Positions 37,273 through 46,677 are shown, counted from the stretch's first letter. The stretch: DNA of 64,000 nt from Aerococcaceae bacterium DSM 111021 (GCA_020112395.1 JACCEK010000001.1:806001-870000), one strand, 5' to 3'. Notes: a model not told the origin generated them from the letters alone. Made by a program: numbers and translations.

Positions 37273-38628
37273 ATGAAAGTTGCAAAATTTGGCGGAAGCT
37301 CATTGAGCTCATCAGTACAAATTAAAAAAGTATCCAATATTATAATGAATGATTCTGATATACATTATGTTGTTGTTAGTGCCCCAGGAAAACGTGATGA
37401 CAAAGATATTAAAGTGACTGATTTATTAATCGCTTTACATACAAACCACACGGTTGGACTAGATACAACTAATATTGAAAAACAAATTATTGAACGCTAT
37501 CAACATATCGCTGAAGAACTTAATGTAGATGTTTCTATCATTAAACATTTTAGTGATCGATTACACAACTTACTTGAAACGATTGACCGCTCGGATAGAT
37601 TACTAGATGCACTTAAATCATGTGGTGAAGATTTCAATGCTCAATTAATTAGCCAACACTTTAATAATATTGGTTTAAATGCTGAGTACAAATCTCCAGA
37701 AGCAATGGGAATTTATGTGACAGATGAGCCTGGTAACGCTCAACTCCTGAAGGAATCTTACGATAAGATTGCAGAACACAAAGAGAGTGATAAAGTTTTA
37801 GTTATCCCAGGATTTTTTGGCGTATCTAAACGCGGTGACATTGTTACCTTCTCACGCGGTGGTTCGGATATTACGGGTGCGATTATTGCTCGTGGTGTGG
37901 AAGCTGAAATATACGAGAATTATACTGATCAATCTCATATCTTTTCTGCCCATCCTGGCATTGTAGACAACCCACATGCTATTAATGAAATAACATATCG
38001 TGAGATGCGAGAGCTTGCATATTCAGGGTTCGGTATCTTCCATGATGAGGCCCTAACTCCTCTATATGAAGTCCGTATTCCTATTCAAATTAAGAATACG
38101 AATGCACCTGAAATCGTTGGAACAAAAATTGTCGTTGAACGTGGAGAAATAAAACAGTATCCAGTTATTGGCGTTAGTGGGGATGAAGGGTTCATTTCTG
38201 TCACAATCAAACGTTACTTACTTAACCGAGAAATTGGTTATACACGTCGTCTCTTACAGATATTCGAAGATCATGATTTAAACGTAGAGCATATTCCAAC
38301 GGGAATTGATGATATATCAGTTGTTATGCGCGCAAATCAATTTGAAAACAATAATAAATTGGAAGAGTTACTAGAAGATATCGAACAACAATTCGAACCA
38401 GAGTGGATTCACGTAGAACGAGACTTAGCTATTATTGCTATTGTTGGTGAAGGGATGCGTGATACGATTGGTATTGCCAACAAAGCAACTGCTGCCTTTG
38501 CTGAAAGTAATATTAGTTTACGTATGATTAATCAAGGTGCTTCTGAGATTAGTATGTTCTTTGCTATCCCAAGTGAGGACCTTAAAAAAGGTCTAAATAA
38601 TCTATACTTAAATTACTTCGAAAAATAA
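37273..38628 (+). CDS. Aspartate kinase
   Basis: This 451 aa enzyme makes aspartyl phosphate, the first step to threonine, methionine, lysine and diaminopimelate. The kinase domain has KFGGSSLSS at the N-terminus, the substrate loop FSRGGSDITGAI (about residue 196) and the family's YTDQ and TYREMREL segments. Two C-terminal ACT domains follow (about 300-450), with EHIPTGIDDISVV and AIVGEGMRDTIGIANKATAAF. It resembles the long monofunctional class (ThrA/LysC III type). It is transcribed away from hom-thrB, sharing a 133-base intergenic region, so the two promoters lie back to back. Confidence 0.95.
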   Translation: MKVAKFGGSSLSSSVQIKKVSNIIMNDSDIHYVVVSAPGKRDDKDIKVTDLLIALHTNHTVGLDTTNIEKQIIERYQHIAEELNVDVSIIKHFSDRLHNLLETIDRSDRLLDALKSCGEDFNAQLISQHFNNIGLNAEYKSPEAMGIYVTDEPGNAQLLKESYDKIAEHKESDKVLVIPGFFGVSKRGDIVTFSRGGSDITGAIIARGVEAEIYENYTDQSHIFSAHPGIVDNPHAINEITYREMRELAYSGFGIFHDEALTPLYEVRIPIQIKNTNAPEIVGTKIVVERGEIKQYPVIGVSGDEGFISVTIKRYLLNREIGYTRRLLQIFEDHDLNVEHIPTGIDDISVVMRANQFENNNKLEELLEDIEQQFEPEWIHVERDLAIIAIVGEGMRDTIGIANKATAAFAESNISLRMINQGASEISMFFAIPSEDLKKGLNNLYLNYFEK

Positions 38629-38639
38629 CTTCCAAATAT

Positions 38640-38684
38640 AAAAGCGAATCAGATTACCTAAGTTGGGTAATCTGATTCGCTTTT
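38640..38684. terminator. Bidirectional terminator between aspartate kinase and CDF genes
   Basis: A perfect 19-bp stem, AAAAGCGAATCAGATTACC (38640-38658) with its complement at 38666-38684, joins a TAAGTTG loop. The four-base A/T ends give a modest U-tract in both directions for the convergent genes. Confidence 0.85.
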
Positions 38685-38693
38685 AGTGTAAAT

Positions 38694-39821
38694 TTATTTT
38701 ATTGATAAAATATTATAGGGGTCATATACAATTTCTATATTAGAATGTGCAATGTTATGAGCTGATAAAATATGTCGAATATTATTCTTTATCTGCTCAT
38801 GAACGGTTATTGAATCAGATGATGTACAAACAGTCATAGACATCATATGTGCCTCACCATCTAATGACCATAGGTGAAAGTGAGATAAACCGTTAATATT
38901 GTCCACACTCTGAACTTCTTCTCTTAAAGACTCCCCATCAATTCCATCTGGGACAGCCTGCAAAAATAGTCTGACTACTTTCATAAATTCTGGGATTGTT
39001 TTGTAAAGAATAAATAAAGCTATTCCTATTGATAATAATGGGTCTAAGAAGTACCAATCTGTAAAGTGCAAAATAATACTTACAATAAGGACACCAACCC
39101 AACCGAGTACATCCTCAAGAAGATGTAGAGATAGAATTGACTCATTATGTGATGAACCTTTGCTGATTATCCAAGCTGACACACCATTCGCTGCGATGGC
39201 GAATATTGCTAAAATCAACATCCCTTGATAATTCACAGGTTCTGGATCTAGGAATTTTTCGCCCGAATGAATAATCATAAATACTGACCCAACCATTAGG
39301 ACAACACTCGTAATTAACGCTCCTAGTAGTGAGTAGCGCTTATAACCATAAGAAAAAGTTGAGTCTGACCCTTTTAATGATATTTTTTGGAACATCCAGG
39401 CCAATCCAATCGATAATGCATCTCCAAAATCATGCACTGCATCAGCTAGTATAGATGCACTGTTGAAGAGCAGTCCAAAAACAGCTTCTATAAGACTAAA
39501 CATTAAATTAATTCCAAACACAATCATCATGTGTTTAGCAGCCTTACTACCACTCGTAAAGTCTACATCATGACTATGATTGTGGCTATGTCCCGGTGAA
39601 TGGTGATGTTCGTGTTCTTCATGATGCTCTAATGATTTTAGCCCTACTTTTTCAAAACTTAATAATCGCTGTAAATTCTCATAACAAGAGATATTATCGA
39701 CTTCGATTTCTTGTTTGTTTTTATTAACTTGAATGTTTTCATTATCTGGTAATTGATTTATCTGATTAAACAAAGATTCAGCATGGTCTTGATTACGAAT
39801 CCCGACTAATTTATATTTCAT
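38694..39821 (-). CDS. Cation diffusion facilitator (zinc type) with N-terminal HMA-like domain
   Basis: This 375 aa protein couples proton influx to divalent cation export. The membrane part (about 90-295) has six helices; helix 2 has HDFGD and helix 5 HLLED, the HxxxD/HxxxD pattern of zinc CDF proteins. The C-terminal cytoplasmic domain includes GLSHFHLWSLDGE. Two features are unusual: residues 1-65 form a ferredoxin-like segment resembling a heavy-metal-associated domain but without CxxC, and a His/Glu-rich linker (about 66-88) follows. A predicted metalloregulator site overlaps its promoter. Zinc (or cobalt/cadmium) is the likely substrate, inferred from the motif. Confidence 0.9.
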   Translation of the reverse strand: MKYKLVGIRNQDHAESLFNQINQLPDNENIQVNKNKQEIEVDNISCYENLQRLLSFEKVGLKSLEHHEEHEHHHSPGHSHNHSHDVDFTSGSKAAKHMMIVFGINLMFSLIEAVFGLLFNSASILADAVHDFGDALSIGLAWMFQKISLKGSDSTFSYGYKRYSLLGALITSVVLMVGSVFMIIHSGEKFLDPEPVNYQGMLILAIFAIAANGVSAWIISKGSSHNESILSLHLLEDVLGWVGVLIVSIILHFTDWYFLDPLLSIGIALFILYKTIPEFMKVVRLFLQAVPDGIDGESLREEVQSVDNINGLSHFHLWSLDGEAHMMSMTVCTSSDSITVHEQIKNNIRHILSAHNIAHSNIEIVYDPYNILSIK

Positions 39822-39832
39822 AAGAAACCACC

Positions 39833-39891
39833 CTTTACATATGAATTGTTTTTCATATGTAAAGTATAGTCTGTTTTTAGAATTAATTCAA
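39833..39891 (-). promoter_or_regulatory. CDF gene promoter with ArsR/SmtB-type operator
   Basis: A perfect 13-bp inverted repeat, CTTTACATATGAA (39833-39845) and TTCATATGTAAAG (39852-39864), contains TGAA-N6-TTCA, the core of SmtB/CzrA-type operators. It overlaps the 3' edge of a sigma-A promoter read on the minus strand: TTGAAT (39886-39891), 17 bases, TATACT (39863-39868). A metal-released repressor is the simplest reading; no ArsR gene is in the window. Confidence 0.8.
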
Positions 39892-39892
39892 G

Positions 39893-39943
39893 TAAAACAA
39901 AAGAGTAATCACATTAACTTAGCGTTAATATATGATTACTCTT
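39893..39943 (-). terminator. Terminator after proA
   Basis: AAGAGTAATCA (39901-39911) pairs with TGATTACTCTT (39933-39943); on the minus strand the 3' arm is followed by TTGTTTT. It lies directly upstream of the CDF promoter and insulates it from proBA. Confidence 0.85.
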
Positions 39944-39954
39944 TAAGTAAGTAA

Positions 39955-41217
39955 CTATTCTCTAATTTGCCCTGTTCCTTCGACGGTATATTTGTAACTC
40001 GTTAACTCTTCAAGTCCCATTGGTCCTCGTGCATGTAGTTTCTGAGTACTAATTCCCATCTCGCCTCCAAAGCCAAACATCTCTCCATCAGTAAAACGTG
40101 TTGATGCATTCACGTAAACCACTGCTGAATCGACATCGTTTAAGAATGATTTTGCGATTGTGTAATCTTCAGTAATCACAGCATCAGAATGTCCTGTCGA
40201 ATAAGTTTCAATATGTTGTATTGCATCGTCATAATTTGCTACAACTTTAACAGCAATGATGCTATCTAAAAATTCTGTTGAATAATCTTCTTCAGTGGCT
40301 TCTTCAATCGTTGGGACAATCGTCTTAGCCTTTTCGTCTCCACGGATTTCAACTTGGTACTCTTTTAATGATTCAATTAACTTTGGTAAATCTGTCTTAG
40401 CGATGGCTTCATCGATAACTAACGATTCAAGCGCATTACAAACAGAGTTTCTTTGTGTTTTACCATTAATTAAAATTGCTAGGGCCTTATCAATATCAGC
40501 TGCTTCATGAATATAAAGGTGACAGTTCCCTACTCCTGTTTCGATAACTGGAACCGTTGCTTGCCTCATGACAGCATTAATTAATCCTGCACCTCCACGC
40601 GGAATTAAGCAATCCACATATTGATTTAAGCGCATGAATTGAGCCGCTAACTCGCGTGATGGATTCATAATAAGTTGAACAGACTCCGTAGAAAGCGCTG
40701 TTCCTTCAAGGGCCTTTTGAAGAATTTGAACAATTGCTTGATTACTTTCTAAGGCTTCTTTCCCACCTCGTAAGATTATAGCATTCCCAGCTTTAAGACA
40801 TAAGCCTGTCGCATCTACTGTTACATTTGGGCGTGACTCATAGATGATTCCAATGACTCCTAACGGTACACGCTGACGTGATATTTTAAGACCATCTTTA
40901 TTAACCCACTGTTTCTCTGTAATAAGCGTTGGATCTGGTAATGCAGCCATTTGGCGTAAACCGTTAGCCATTGATTCCACTCGCTGTTCTGTAAGTGTTA
41001 ATCGTTCTAGTAACGCATCCGTCAAACCATTCTCTTTACCTCGTTCAAGATCTTTTTGATTCGCTTCAATTATTAATGCTTGATTCTTAACTACTGCATC
41101 CGCCATCTTTAGGAGTGCTTCGTTTTTCTCAACTTCTGTCGCTCGGCGTAAAGTTTTTGCTGCTCCTTTAGCCTTTTTCCCAAGTTCTATTAAATAATCA
41201 TCCCATTGCTCAGTCAT
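39955..41217 (-). CDS. proA: Gamma-glutamyl phosphate reductase
   Basis: ProA (420 aa) makes glutamate semialdehyde in proline synthesis. It has the aldehyde-dehydrogenase fold with family segments VPLGVIGIIYESRPNVTVDA, LCLKAGNAIILRGGKEA, VDCLIPRGG, and the catalytic cysteine in KTQRNSVCNALESL (about residue 260). The C-terminal GFGGEMGISTQKLHARGPMGL is complete. An AAGGAG site precedes the ATG. It follows proB by 22 bases in the normal proBA order. Confidence 0.98.
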   Translation of the reverse strand: MTEQWDDYLIELGKKAKGAAKTLRRATEVEKNEALLKMADAVVKNQALIIEANQKDLERGKENGLTDALLERLTLTEQRVESMANGLRQMAALPDPTLITEKQWVNKDGLKISRQRVPLGVIGIIYESRPNVTVDATGLCLKAGNAIILRGGKEALESNQAIVQILQKALEGTALSTESVQLIMNPSRELAAQFMRLNQYVDCLIPRGGAGLINAVMRQATVPVIETGVGNCHLYIHEAADIDKALAILINGKTQRNSVCNALESLVIDEAIAKTDLPKLIESLKEYQVEIRGDEKAKTIVPTIEEATEEDYSTEFLDSIIAVKVVANYDDAIQHIETYSTGHSDAVITEDYTIAKSFLNDVDSAVVYVNASTRFTDGEMFGFGGEMGISTQKLHARGPMGLEELTSYKYTVEGTGQIRE

Positions 41218-41239
41218 TTTTATGTCTCCTTATACTCTT

Positions 41240-42040
41240 CTATTGCTTAAACAACGTCCCTATTGAATCTCCTTCAAGTATTCTAAAGATAGACACAGGG
41301 TCTTCTCCACTTGTAATAATCATTGCCTGATTCTTTTCGAGAATTAATTGTGCTGCTTTCAGCTTTGTTGACATGCCACCTGTTGAAAAGGCTGATCCTT
41401 TACCACTTGCCATCAGCTCAATCTCTTCATTTATTTCGCTTACTTGTTCAATTAATTTAGCATCCGGATTATCTTTAGGGTTAGAGTCATACAAACCATT
41501 AACATCACTCATTATAATCAATAGGTCTGCTTCACTTAACCCAGCTACGATCGCTGATAATGTATCATTATCTCCAAACTTCGTTTGATGATTTAACTCA
41601 TCATCAGCAATCGCATCATTCTCATTGATAATAGGTACAACCTTCTGATTCAATAATGTATTCATTGTTCGCTTAACATTGTAATATGACGTTTCAAACG
41701 TCACGACATCTCGCGTTAATAAAATTTGTGCAGTTGTCTGATTGTAATATTGAAAGAATCGGCTGTAATGCCCCATTAAGATACTCTGCCCAATTGCTGC
41801 TAAAGCTTGTTGTTCTTCAATCGTTTGTGGATATTCAGTTAAATTCAAGTGACTTGCCCCTACCCCTACTGCTCCGGATGTGACAATAATAACTTCTTTT
41901 CCTTCTTGAATTAACGTTGAACATACAAAGGCTAATCGGTCTAACTTCTTGTAATCAATTTGGTTTTCTTCAAGCATAATTGAATTGGTTCCTATCTTAA
42001 TAACAACTCGCTTGTAATCTTTCATAAATTCACGACTCAT
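41240..42040 (-). CDS. proB: Glutamate 5-kinase
   Basis: ProB phosphorylates glutamate as the first step to proline. At 266 aa it is the short form: an amino acid kinase domain with VVIKIGTNSI at the N-terminus, VTSGAVGVGA, and FGDNDTLSAIVAGL, and no C-terminal PUA domain. Short ProB enzymes are common in lactic acid bacteria and streptococci. Proline feedback residues sit in the kinase domain. No T-box or other leader structure is visible before it; the upstream gap is 72 bases. Confidence 0.97.
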   Translation of the reverse strand: MSREFMKDYKRVVIKIGTNSIMLEENQIDYKKLDRLAFVCSTLIQEGKEVIIVTSGAVGVGASHLNLTEYPQTIEEQQALAAIGQSILMGHYSRFFQYYNQTTAQILLTRDVVTFETSYYNVKRTMNTLLNQKVVPIINENDAIADDELNHQTKFGDNDTLSAIVAGLSEADLLIIMSDVNGLYDSNPKDNPDAKLIEQVSEINEEIELMASGKGSAFSTGGMSTKLKAAQLILEKNQAMIITSGEDPVSIFRILEGDSIGTLFKQ

Positions 42041-42112
42041 AACATACCTCTATTCTAATCGTTCTCATCTAATTATAACAAATATAGCAAGATATTAATA
42101 TACCCTAATTTT

Positions 42113-42571
42113 TCATGCTATCTCTTGTTTGATTTCTTCTAATAATGCTTTACACCCCGCATGTACTTGAGTATAGGTAGTATCAAAATCCCCCGTAAAG
42201 TAAGGATCTGCAATGTCTGCGTCGTTTCCAGTAAATGACAACAACTTTTTCACTTGGCCAATTGAACGACCGTCGACAAACTTTTCGATATTTTCGATGT
42301 TACTTTCATCCATTCCAATAATATATGTTGCCTCTAGATCATTATCTTCTAGTGGACGAGAATACATGCCCTCAACATGAATACTTTCTCGGGCTAGTCG
42401 TTTCTTTGTACCTGGGTGAGTTGAATTACCTTCTTCCCAATCACTAGTTGCTGCGGAGTCTACTGTAACTTTATCTGTTAATCCTTCTTCTTCAATCATA
42501 TTACGAAAAACGGCTTCAGCCATAGGTGAGCGACAAATATTTCCTAAACAAACAAATAGTACATGTATCAT
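42113..42571 (-). CDS. Low molecular weight protein-tyrosine phosphatase
   Basis: This 152 aa enzyme has the P-loop VLFVCLGNICRSPMAEA with the nucleophile cysteine (residue 8) and arginine, and the general-acid aspartate in DIADPYFTGDFD (about residue 125). It removes phosphate from tyrosine residues of cytosolic proteins; in Gram-positive bacteria such enzymes act in polysaccharide, stress or virulence control, but no kinase partner is in the window. It appears to end a short gene group with the peptidase-like gene 48 bases upstream. Confidence 0.95.
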   Translation of the reverse strand: MIHVLFVCLGNICRSPMAEAVFRNMIEEEGLTDKVTVDSAATSDWEEGNSTHPGTKKRLARESIHVEGMYSRPLEDNDLEATYIIGMDESNIENIEKFVDGRSIGQVKKLLSFTGNDADIADPYFTGDFDTTYTQVHAGCKALLEEIKQEIA

Positions 42572-42619
42572 TATTAACTCTCCTTATTCTTTGCCTTAAT
42601 CATTGTTATTATCTCTTTA

Positions 42620-43417
42620 TTAATAGGGAGCGATCGCCCAATAATTGAGCGCATCAGCAATCACTGTCTGAGCATGTATTCCTTGAATACTGAATAACTT
42701 ATCTGGCGCATCATTAGGATCATTCAAATAAACTAAGCCGTCTTGATAACCACGCATTAACATGACGTGACCACCTTCTGTAAACGTCCCGGGCCCAACG
42801 GATACTACAACAAGGTAACCTTCTTCAAGTAAATTAACTGCTGAGTAGAAGTCATTACCAACATCGATGACATCATAGCCAAATTCTTGTCCAAAAGCTG
42901 AATAAATTGACCACGATGTTCCTTGATGAGACATGTAATAGTCGTCTCCTGCCCATCGAGTAATATCTTCTGGGCGTACTTCTTCATGTGTATAATAGCT
43001 ATCTACCATCGCCAATACTACAATGGCACAGCCATTTTCCCAAATCGTTTGGGACGCATCTGTACCATAACTTTTATCAGCCCATCTAGGGTCATTTTGA
43101 TTAATGTAAGGAACATTATGTTGATTAACATGTTGAATATCAATATAATTTGCTGGTTCTTCAGGTATAAAGACATGTCCTAATTGCTGTGGATTTACTT
43201 GCGTTTCTTCAATTTCTTCAACTATTTGAGCTTGATTCTCAATTAAATAATGTTCATTCGCTTGAGCAATCTCATAATATGGTTGGTAACTCATATCTGT
43301 TGTGAAATGAATATATAATAGAACCATGGTTCCGATCAAAATAATCAACCCAAAAAGTATTAAAACTATTTTTCCGGTGATTGATGCTGATTGTTGTTTT
43401 TTGGTTTTTCTTGCCAT
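42620..43417 (-). CDS. Membrane-anchored C39-like cysteine peptidase domain protein
   Basis: The 265 aa product begins with a basic tail, has one transmembrane helix (about 15-36) and an extracellular peptidase_C39_2-type domain (about 95-265). The domain shows NQNDPRWADKSYG, the presumed catalytic cysteine in IWENGCAIVVLAM, a histidine in GGHVMLMRG, and an NDPND acid segment. Proteins of this group are papain-like hydrolases that often act on the cell wall or on peptides; activity is not shown. The ATG at 43417 has a GGAGGG site 5 bases upstream; the open frame extends to 43531 without a better start. Confidence 0.8.
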   Translation of the reverse strand: MARKTKKQQSASITGKIVLILFGLIILIGTMVLLYIHFTTDMSYQPYYEIAQANEHYLIENQAQIVEEIEETQVNPQQLGHVFIPEEPANYIDIQHVNQHNVPYINQNDPRWADKSYGTDASQTIWENGCAIVVLAMVDSYYTHEEVRPEDITRWAGDDYYMSHQGTSWSIYSAFGQEFGYDVIDVGNDFYSAVNLLEEGYLVVVSVGPGTFTEGGHVMLMRGYQDGLVYLNDPNDAPDKLFSIQGIHAQTVIADALNYWAIAPY

Positions 43418-43556
43418 AGTTCCCTCCATAGATTTAGTAGTTTCTAATATAACAAAGATTCGATTCGTCTGCATCAGCATTGCGACTGATATTTTAGAAA
43501 AAGCCGCAAGAATTGCTTTCACAATCCTCACAGCTTTATGCCTACTACCTATTTAT

Positions 43557-44105
43557 TTAGTTAAACAAATAATTATATTGCATATCTTGACGTAATGCCT
43601 CGCCGTCTCCACCTAATATATCTACTAGCGTATAACCAAATTCTAACGCCACTCCAGCTCCACGAGCTGTAATTAGATTGCCATCAACGACAACGACTGC
43701 ATCCTTTTGGTCGAGTCCACTTGCGACCTGATCTTCGATTCCAGGAAAGTGGGTAAATTTCTTACCTTCTAATAAGTTTGCTTTTTCTAAAACAATTGGC
43801 GCTGCACATATTGCGGCGATTTTATTATTGGCTTGGTTCATTAGTTGTAGCGTTTCGATGATTAAATCATTATCGCGTAAGTTTTTTGAACCAGGCATTC
43901 CACCAGGTAAAACAATCAAATCATAATCAGTTAAAGGCTCATTCAATATGTAATCAGCTTTTATAATAATATCATGTGCACCGGACACTTCTTCTGTTAA
44001 TCCAAATACATCTACTTTAAAGTCTGCACGGCGTAAAATATCAATTGGTGCAATCGCTTCTATCTCTTCGAATCCATTGGCTAATATTACTGCAACTTTT
44101 TTCAT
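43557..44105 (-). CDS. DJ-1/PfpI family protein (YajL/ThiJ-like)
   Basis: This 182 aa protein has the DJ-1 fold: VAVILANGFEEIEAIAPIDILRRA with the conserved glutamate (about 15-18), VLPGGMPGSKNL, the nucleophile elbow IAAICAAPIVLE (Cys about 106) and a C-terminal FGYTLVDILGG. Bacterial YajL-type members are redox-sensitive chaperones or deglycases; the deglycase activity is disputed. It is single, with divergent or co-directional neighbours of unrelated function. Identification as DJ-1 family is firm, the exact activity is not. Confidence 0.92.
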   Translation of the reverse strand: MKKVAVILANGFEEIEAIAPIDILRRADFKVDVFGLTEEVSGAHDIIIKADYILNEPLTDYDLIVLPGGMPGSKNLRDNDLIIETLQLMNQANNKIAAICAAPIVLEKANLLEGKKFTHFPGIEDQVASGLDQKDAVVVVDGNLITARGAGVALEFGYTLVDILGGDGEALRQDMQYNYLFN

Positions 44106-44230
44106 TTATAACGCCTCCCTATGCTGTTATTATAAAAGAACTATCAGAATAATCCTAATCATCTACTCAACTTGTACAAGTCTTTATCGTTAAGTAAAGA
44201 CGAGTTGCACCCTTACTTCTTGACCACTAC

Positions 44231-45400
44231 TTAGTACTCTAAGTCTTTTTGTCCTAAGCCTAATGACTTCGTATTAGGTACGAAGACTAATTGATTCTCA
44301 TCTCGACCCTGAACAATAAAGTTTGCATTATTACTATTGTATTGTTTTTGAGCTAATTCTTTTAAGTCTTTAGTTTTGTCTTGATTTAAACAATTGAATA
44401 TAACATTCAAGGAAACATCTTTGAGTTCTGTCATCATATGGTAATCCCCCATGCTATCACCAAATAAAGCAATTGGCTGACGGTGTTTGTGCTTTGGTGC
44501 AATGTGATTTAAAATTGCTTCCGTCTTACCTTCTTTTTTCGTAATTGGTGCGCCCTTTGTCATATACGCTTGAATTCTTCCCTCATCATCTAAATCATAA
44601 TTCATACCTATCACTTGATTGATTGGTACATTGAATTGATAATCACTCGCCGCAGTTTTAACAACATCAATCGGACTTGCACTTACGACATATGTCACAA
44701 TCCCATTAGCTTGAAATGCTTTATATAAGTCAATTATTTCTTGCGGGTACCTTAATCCACTTTGAAACTTACTACTAATTCGACCAGTTTTACCAATAAG
44801 CTCTTCTGGTGTCGAATAAATAACTTTTTCTGATCTTTTAGCTAATGCTTCTTCTAACATATCTTTCGTTAAACTTGATAATTCATTCGGAGTATATCCT
44901 TTAAACCAATAAGTTAACCAGGGTTTACCTGCTTGGCGAGTGAATTTACCGTTGACATGAACATAGTAGAATCGAAGCTTCGCCTGAAATGCACGATACT
45001 GCGCTGTCTTTCTGATTTCGCCTATATCTAGTCGATTCGCTACTTCTAGATTGATAAAATTGTGCCATAGCCATGCGTAACTATCGATGATATCGTCTGC
45101 TAAATTTCTTGGGCTCGTATGTGGTAATGCATTATCTAGTATCGTATCCATATCAAATAGATCCGATATTAACACTTCTTCTAGCTCCTGGGGAGTTAGT
45201 TTATAAAGTAAGTGATCTAACATATAAACCATCAGATTATCTTCAACATCCCCGATAATACTTGTATTATCAAAATCGAAAACAACATAAGGTTTGTCTT
45301 GATTATCAACATCATCTGTCGTTTTATTCTGTTCGATCAGTTGATTTAATTGCTTGTAAGCGTATGGCTCCCATTGGTTTTTTTGAAAGTATTGTGTCAT
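44231..45400 (-). CDS. HAD-superfamily hydrolase, phosphoserine-phosphatase-like
   Basis: The 389 aa protein carries the HAD motif I as VVFDFDNTSIIGD (about residues 39-50), a large helical cap (about 80-230), motif II in TYVVSASPIDVV, a motif III lysine in KKEGKTEAIL and motif IV ALFGDSMGDYHMM. The size of the cap and the serine-phosphatase-like motif I put it among uncharacterised HAD-IB-type enzymes of lactobacilli and relatives. No signal peptide is present, so a cytosolic phosphatase is expected. The substrate is not known. Confidence 0.85.
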   Translation of the reverse strand: MTQYFQKNQWEPYAYKQLNQLIEQNKTTDDVDNQDKPYVVFDFDNTSIIGDVEDNLMVYMLDHLLYKLTPQELEEVLISDLFDMDTILDNALPHTSPRNLADDIIDSYAWLWHNFINLEVANRLDIGEIRKTAQYRAFQAKLRFYYVHVNGKFTRQAGKPWLTYWFKGYTPNELSSLTKDMLEEALAKRSEKVIYSTPEELIGKTGRISSKFQSGLRYPQEIIDLYKAFQANGIVTYVVSASPIDVVKTAASDYQFNVPINQVIGMNYDLDDEGRIQAYMTKGAPITKKEGKTEAILNHIAPKHKHRQPIALFGDSMGDYHMMTELKDVSLNVIFNCLNQDKTKDLKELAQKQYNSNNANFIVQGRDENQLVFVPNTKSLGLGQKDLEY

Positions 45401-45441
45401 GATATACCCCTTTAATTAGTCTATTTATATTGATGCTCTGC

Positions 45442-45873
45442 CTATCCTCTTTGGAATAAAATGATTCCGATAATCATGATAATCATACCAAAGACTTTGC
45501 CTGTTGTTAATTCAATCGCCTCTACGTTAAACCATCCATTCGTATTAATGATTAATGCGATTAATAGCTGAGCTACCATCATAAGCATGAACGTATACAC
45601 CGGACCTAAACTCATCATTCCTTGAACTGAAAAATAAACGATTAATACACCAAACACACCGCTTAAATAATACAATTTATTCACTGACTGTAATTGTTCA
45701 ATTGTTCCATCTCTGACCAACATGATAATTATTAATCCTAATAAAAACCCAATCCCATGAACAACTGTCGTCATAGTCCAAGACCCAGTTTTGACACTAA
45801 TATTTGTATTAAAAACACTCTGTAAAGCAATAAACAGACCAGCGAATAACGAATATAAAATACCTTGTAACAT
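45442..45873 (-). CDS. DMT superfamily transporter, short DUF606/YdcZ type
   Basis: This 143 aa membrane protein has four to five hydrophobic helices. The N-terminal sequence LFAGLFIALQSVFNTNISVKTGSW and the final helix GKVFGMIIMIIGIILFQRG are the signature of the DUF606 family, half-length relatives of drug/metabolite transporters that act as homo- or heterodimers. The substrate is unknown. It is 41 bases upstream of the HAD gene on the same strand, and so may be cotranscribed. Confidence 0.85.
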   Translation of the reverse strand: MLQGILYSLFAGLFIALQSVFNTNISVKTGSWTMTTVVHGIGFLLGLIIIMLVRDGTIEQLQSVNKLYYLSGVFGVLIVYFSVQGMMSLGPVYTFMLMMVAQLLIALIINTNGWFNVEAIELTTGKVFGMIIMIIGIILFQRG

Positions 45874-46030
45874 CTGAGTACCTCCTCTATATTGTCCTTA
45901 CATCATAACTAATTTCAATCCATTTTGAAATACAATTCATTTAAAGCCACATTGCTAGTGAAACGCTTTCTGTTATCATATAATAATATATGAATACCCA
46001 AATAAGAAATTCAAATAGGAGGTTAAGCAA

Positions 46031-46666
46031 ATGGTTCAATTACAACATAAACACACCCTATTATTCATCGGTGACAGTATTACTGATGCCGGTCAAAGAG
46101 AATACTTTGGCGCTAATCTTGGTCAAGGATATGTCAACATGATTGCAGGACACTTATATCGACAATATATTCCACTTCAATTAAACATCTTAAATCAAGG
46201 TGTAGGGGGTGATAAATTAACTGACTTAGTTACCCGTTGGCAAGTTGATTGTCTCGATTTAAACCCTGATATCGTCACAATTCAAATTGGTATTAATGAT
46301 ATATGGCATCGACTTTCCGCTGAAATCCCTTATACAGAGTCAATTTTGGAATTATTCAAAGAAAATTATGGATATCTACTGGGTACGTTGAAAGAAAGAG
46401 AGATAGAAATTATTTTAATCGAGCCGTACGTACTACCTTTCCCAGAAGATAGATCGCAGTGGCGCCCGTATGTCGATAAGATGATACAGGCTGTTTCAGA
46501 GATGGCGGATGAGTATGGTGCTACTTTAGTAAAGTTAGATGACGCATTAAACCAAGCTGGAGATAACTTAGGTTATGAAGCAATTACTGGAGCGGACGGT
46601 GTACATCCTACTAGTTTAGGACATGCTTTTATAGCGGATCAATGGTTACGTTATACTGGATTATAA
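46031..46666 (+). CDS. SGNH/GDSL hydrolase
   Basis: This 211 aa soluble esterase-type enzyme shows the four SGNH blocks: LLFIGDSITDAG (Ser nucleophile, about residue 15), the glycine in NQGVGGDKL, the asparagine in IGINDIWHR, and the Asp/His pair in DGVHPTSLGHAF (about 195). It has no signal peptide, so it acts inside the cell, probably on an ester or acetylated carbohydrate. An AGGAGG site precedes the ATG. It is flanked by convergent genes and has its own terminator. Confidence 0.92.
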   Translation: MVQLQHKHTLLFIGDSITDAGQREYFGANLGQGYVNMIAGHLYRQYIPLQLNILNQGVGGDKLTDLVTRWQVDCLDLNPDIVTIQIGINDIWHRLSAEIPYTESILELFKENYGYLLGTLKEREIEIILIEPYVLPFPEDRSQWRPYVDKMIQAVSEMADEYGATLVKLDDALNQAGDNLGYEAITGADGVHPTSLGHAFIADQWLRYTGL

Positions 46667-46677
46667 TAAAAAAGAAC

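Noticed and set aside
45950-45980. CTAGTGAAACGC match to the intergenic repeat
   Set aside because: A 12-base match to copy A ahead of the SGNH hydrolase promoter, but the flanks do not align; probably chance.
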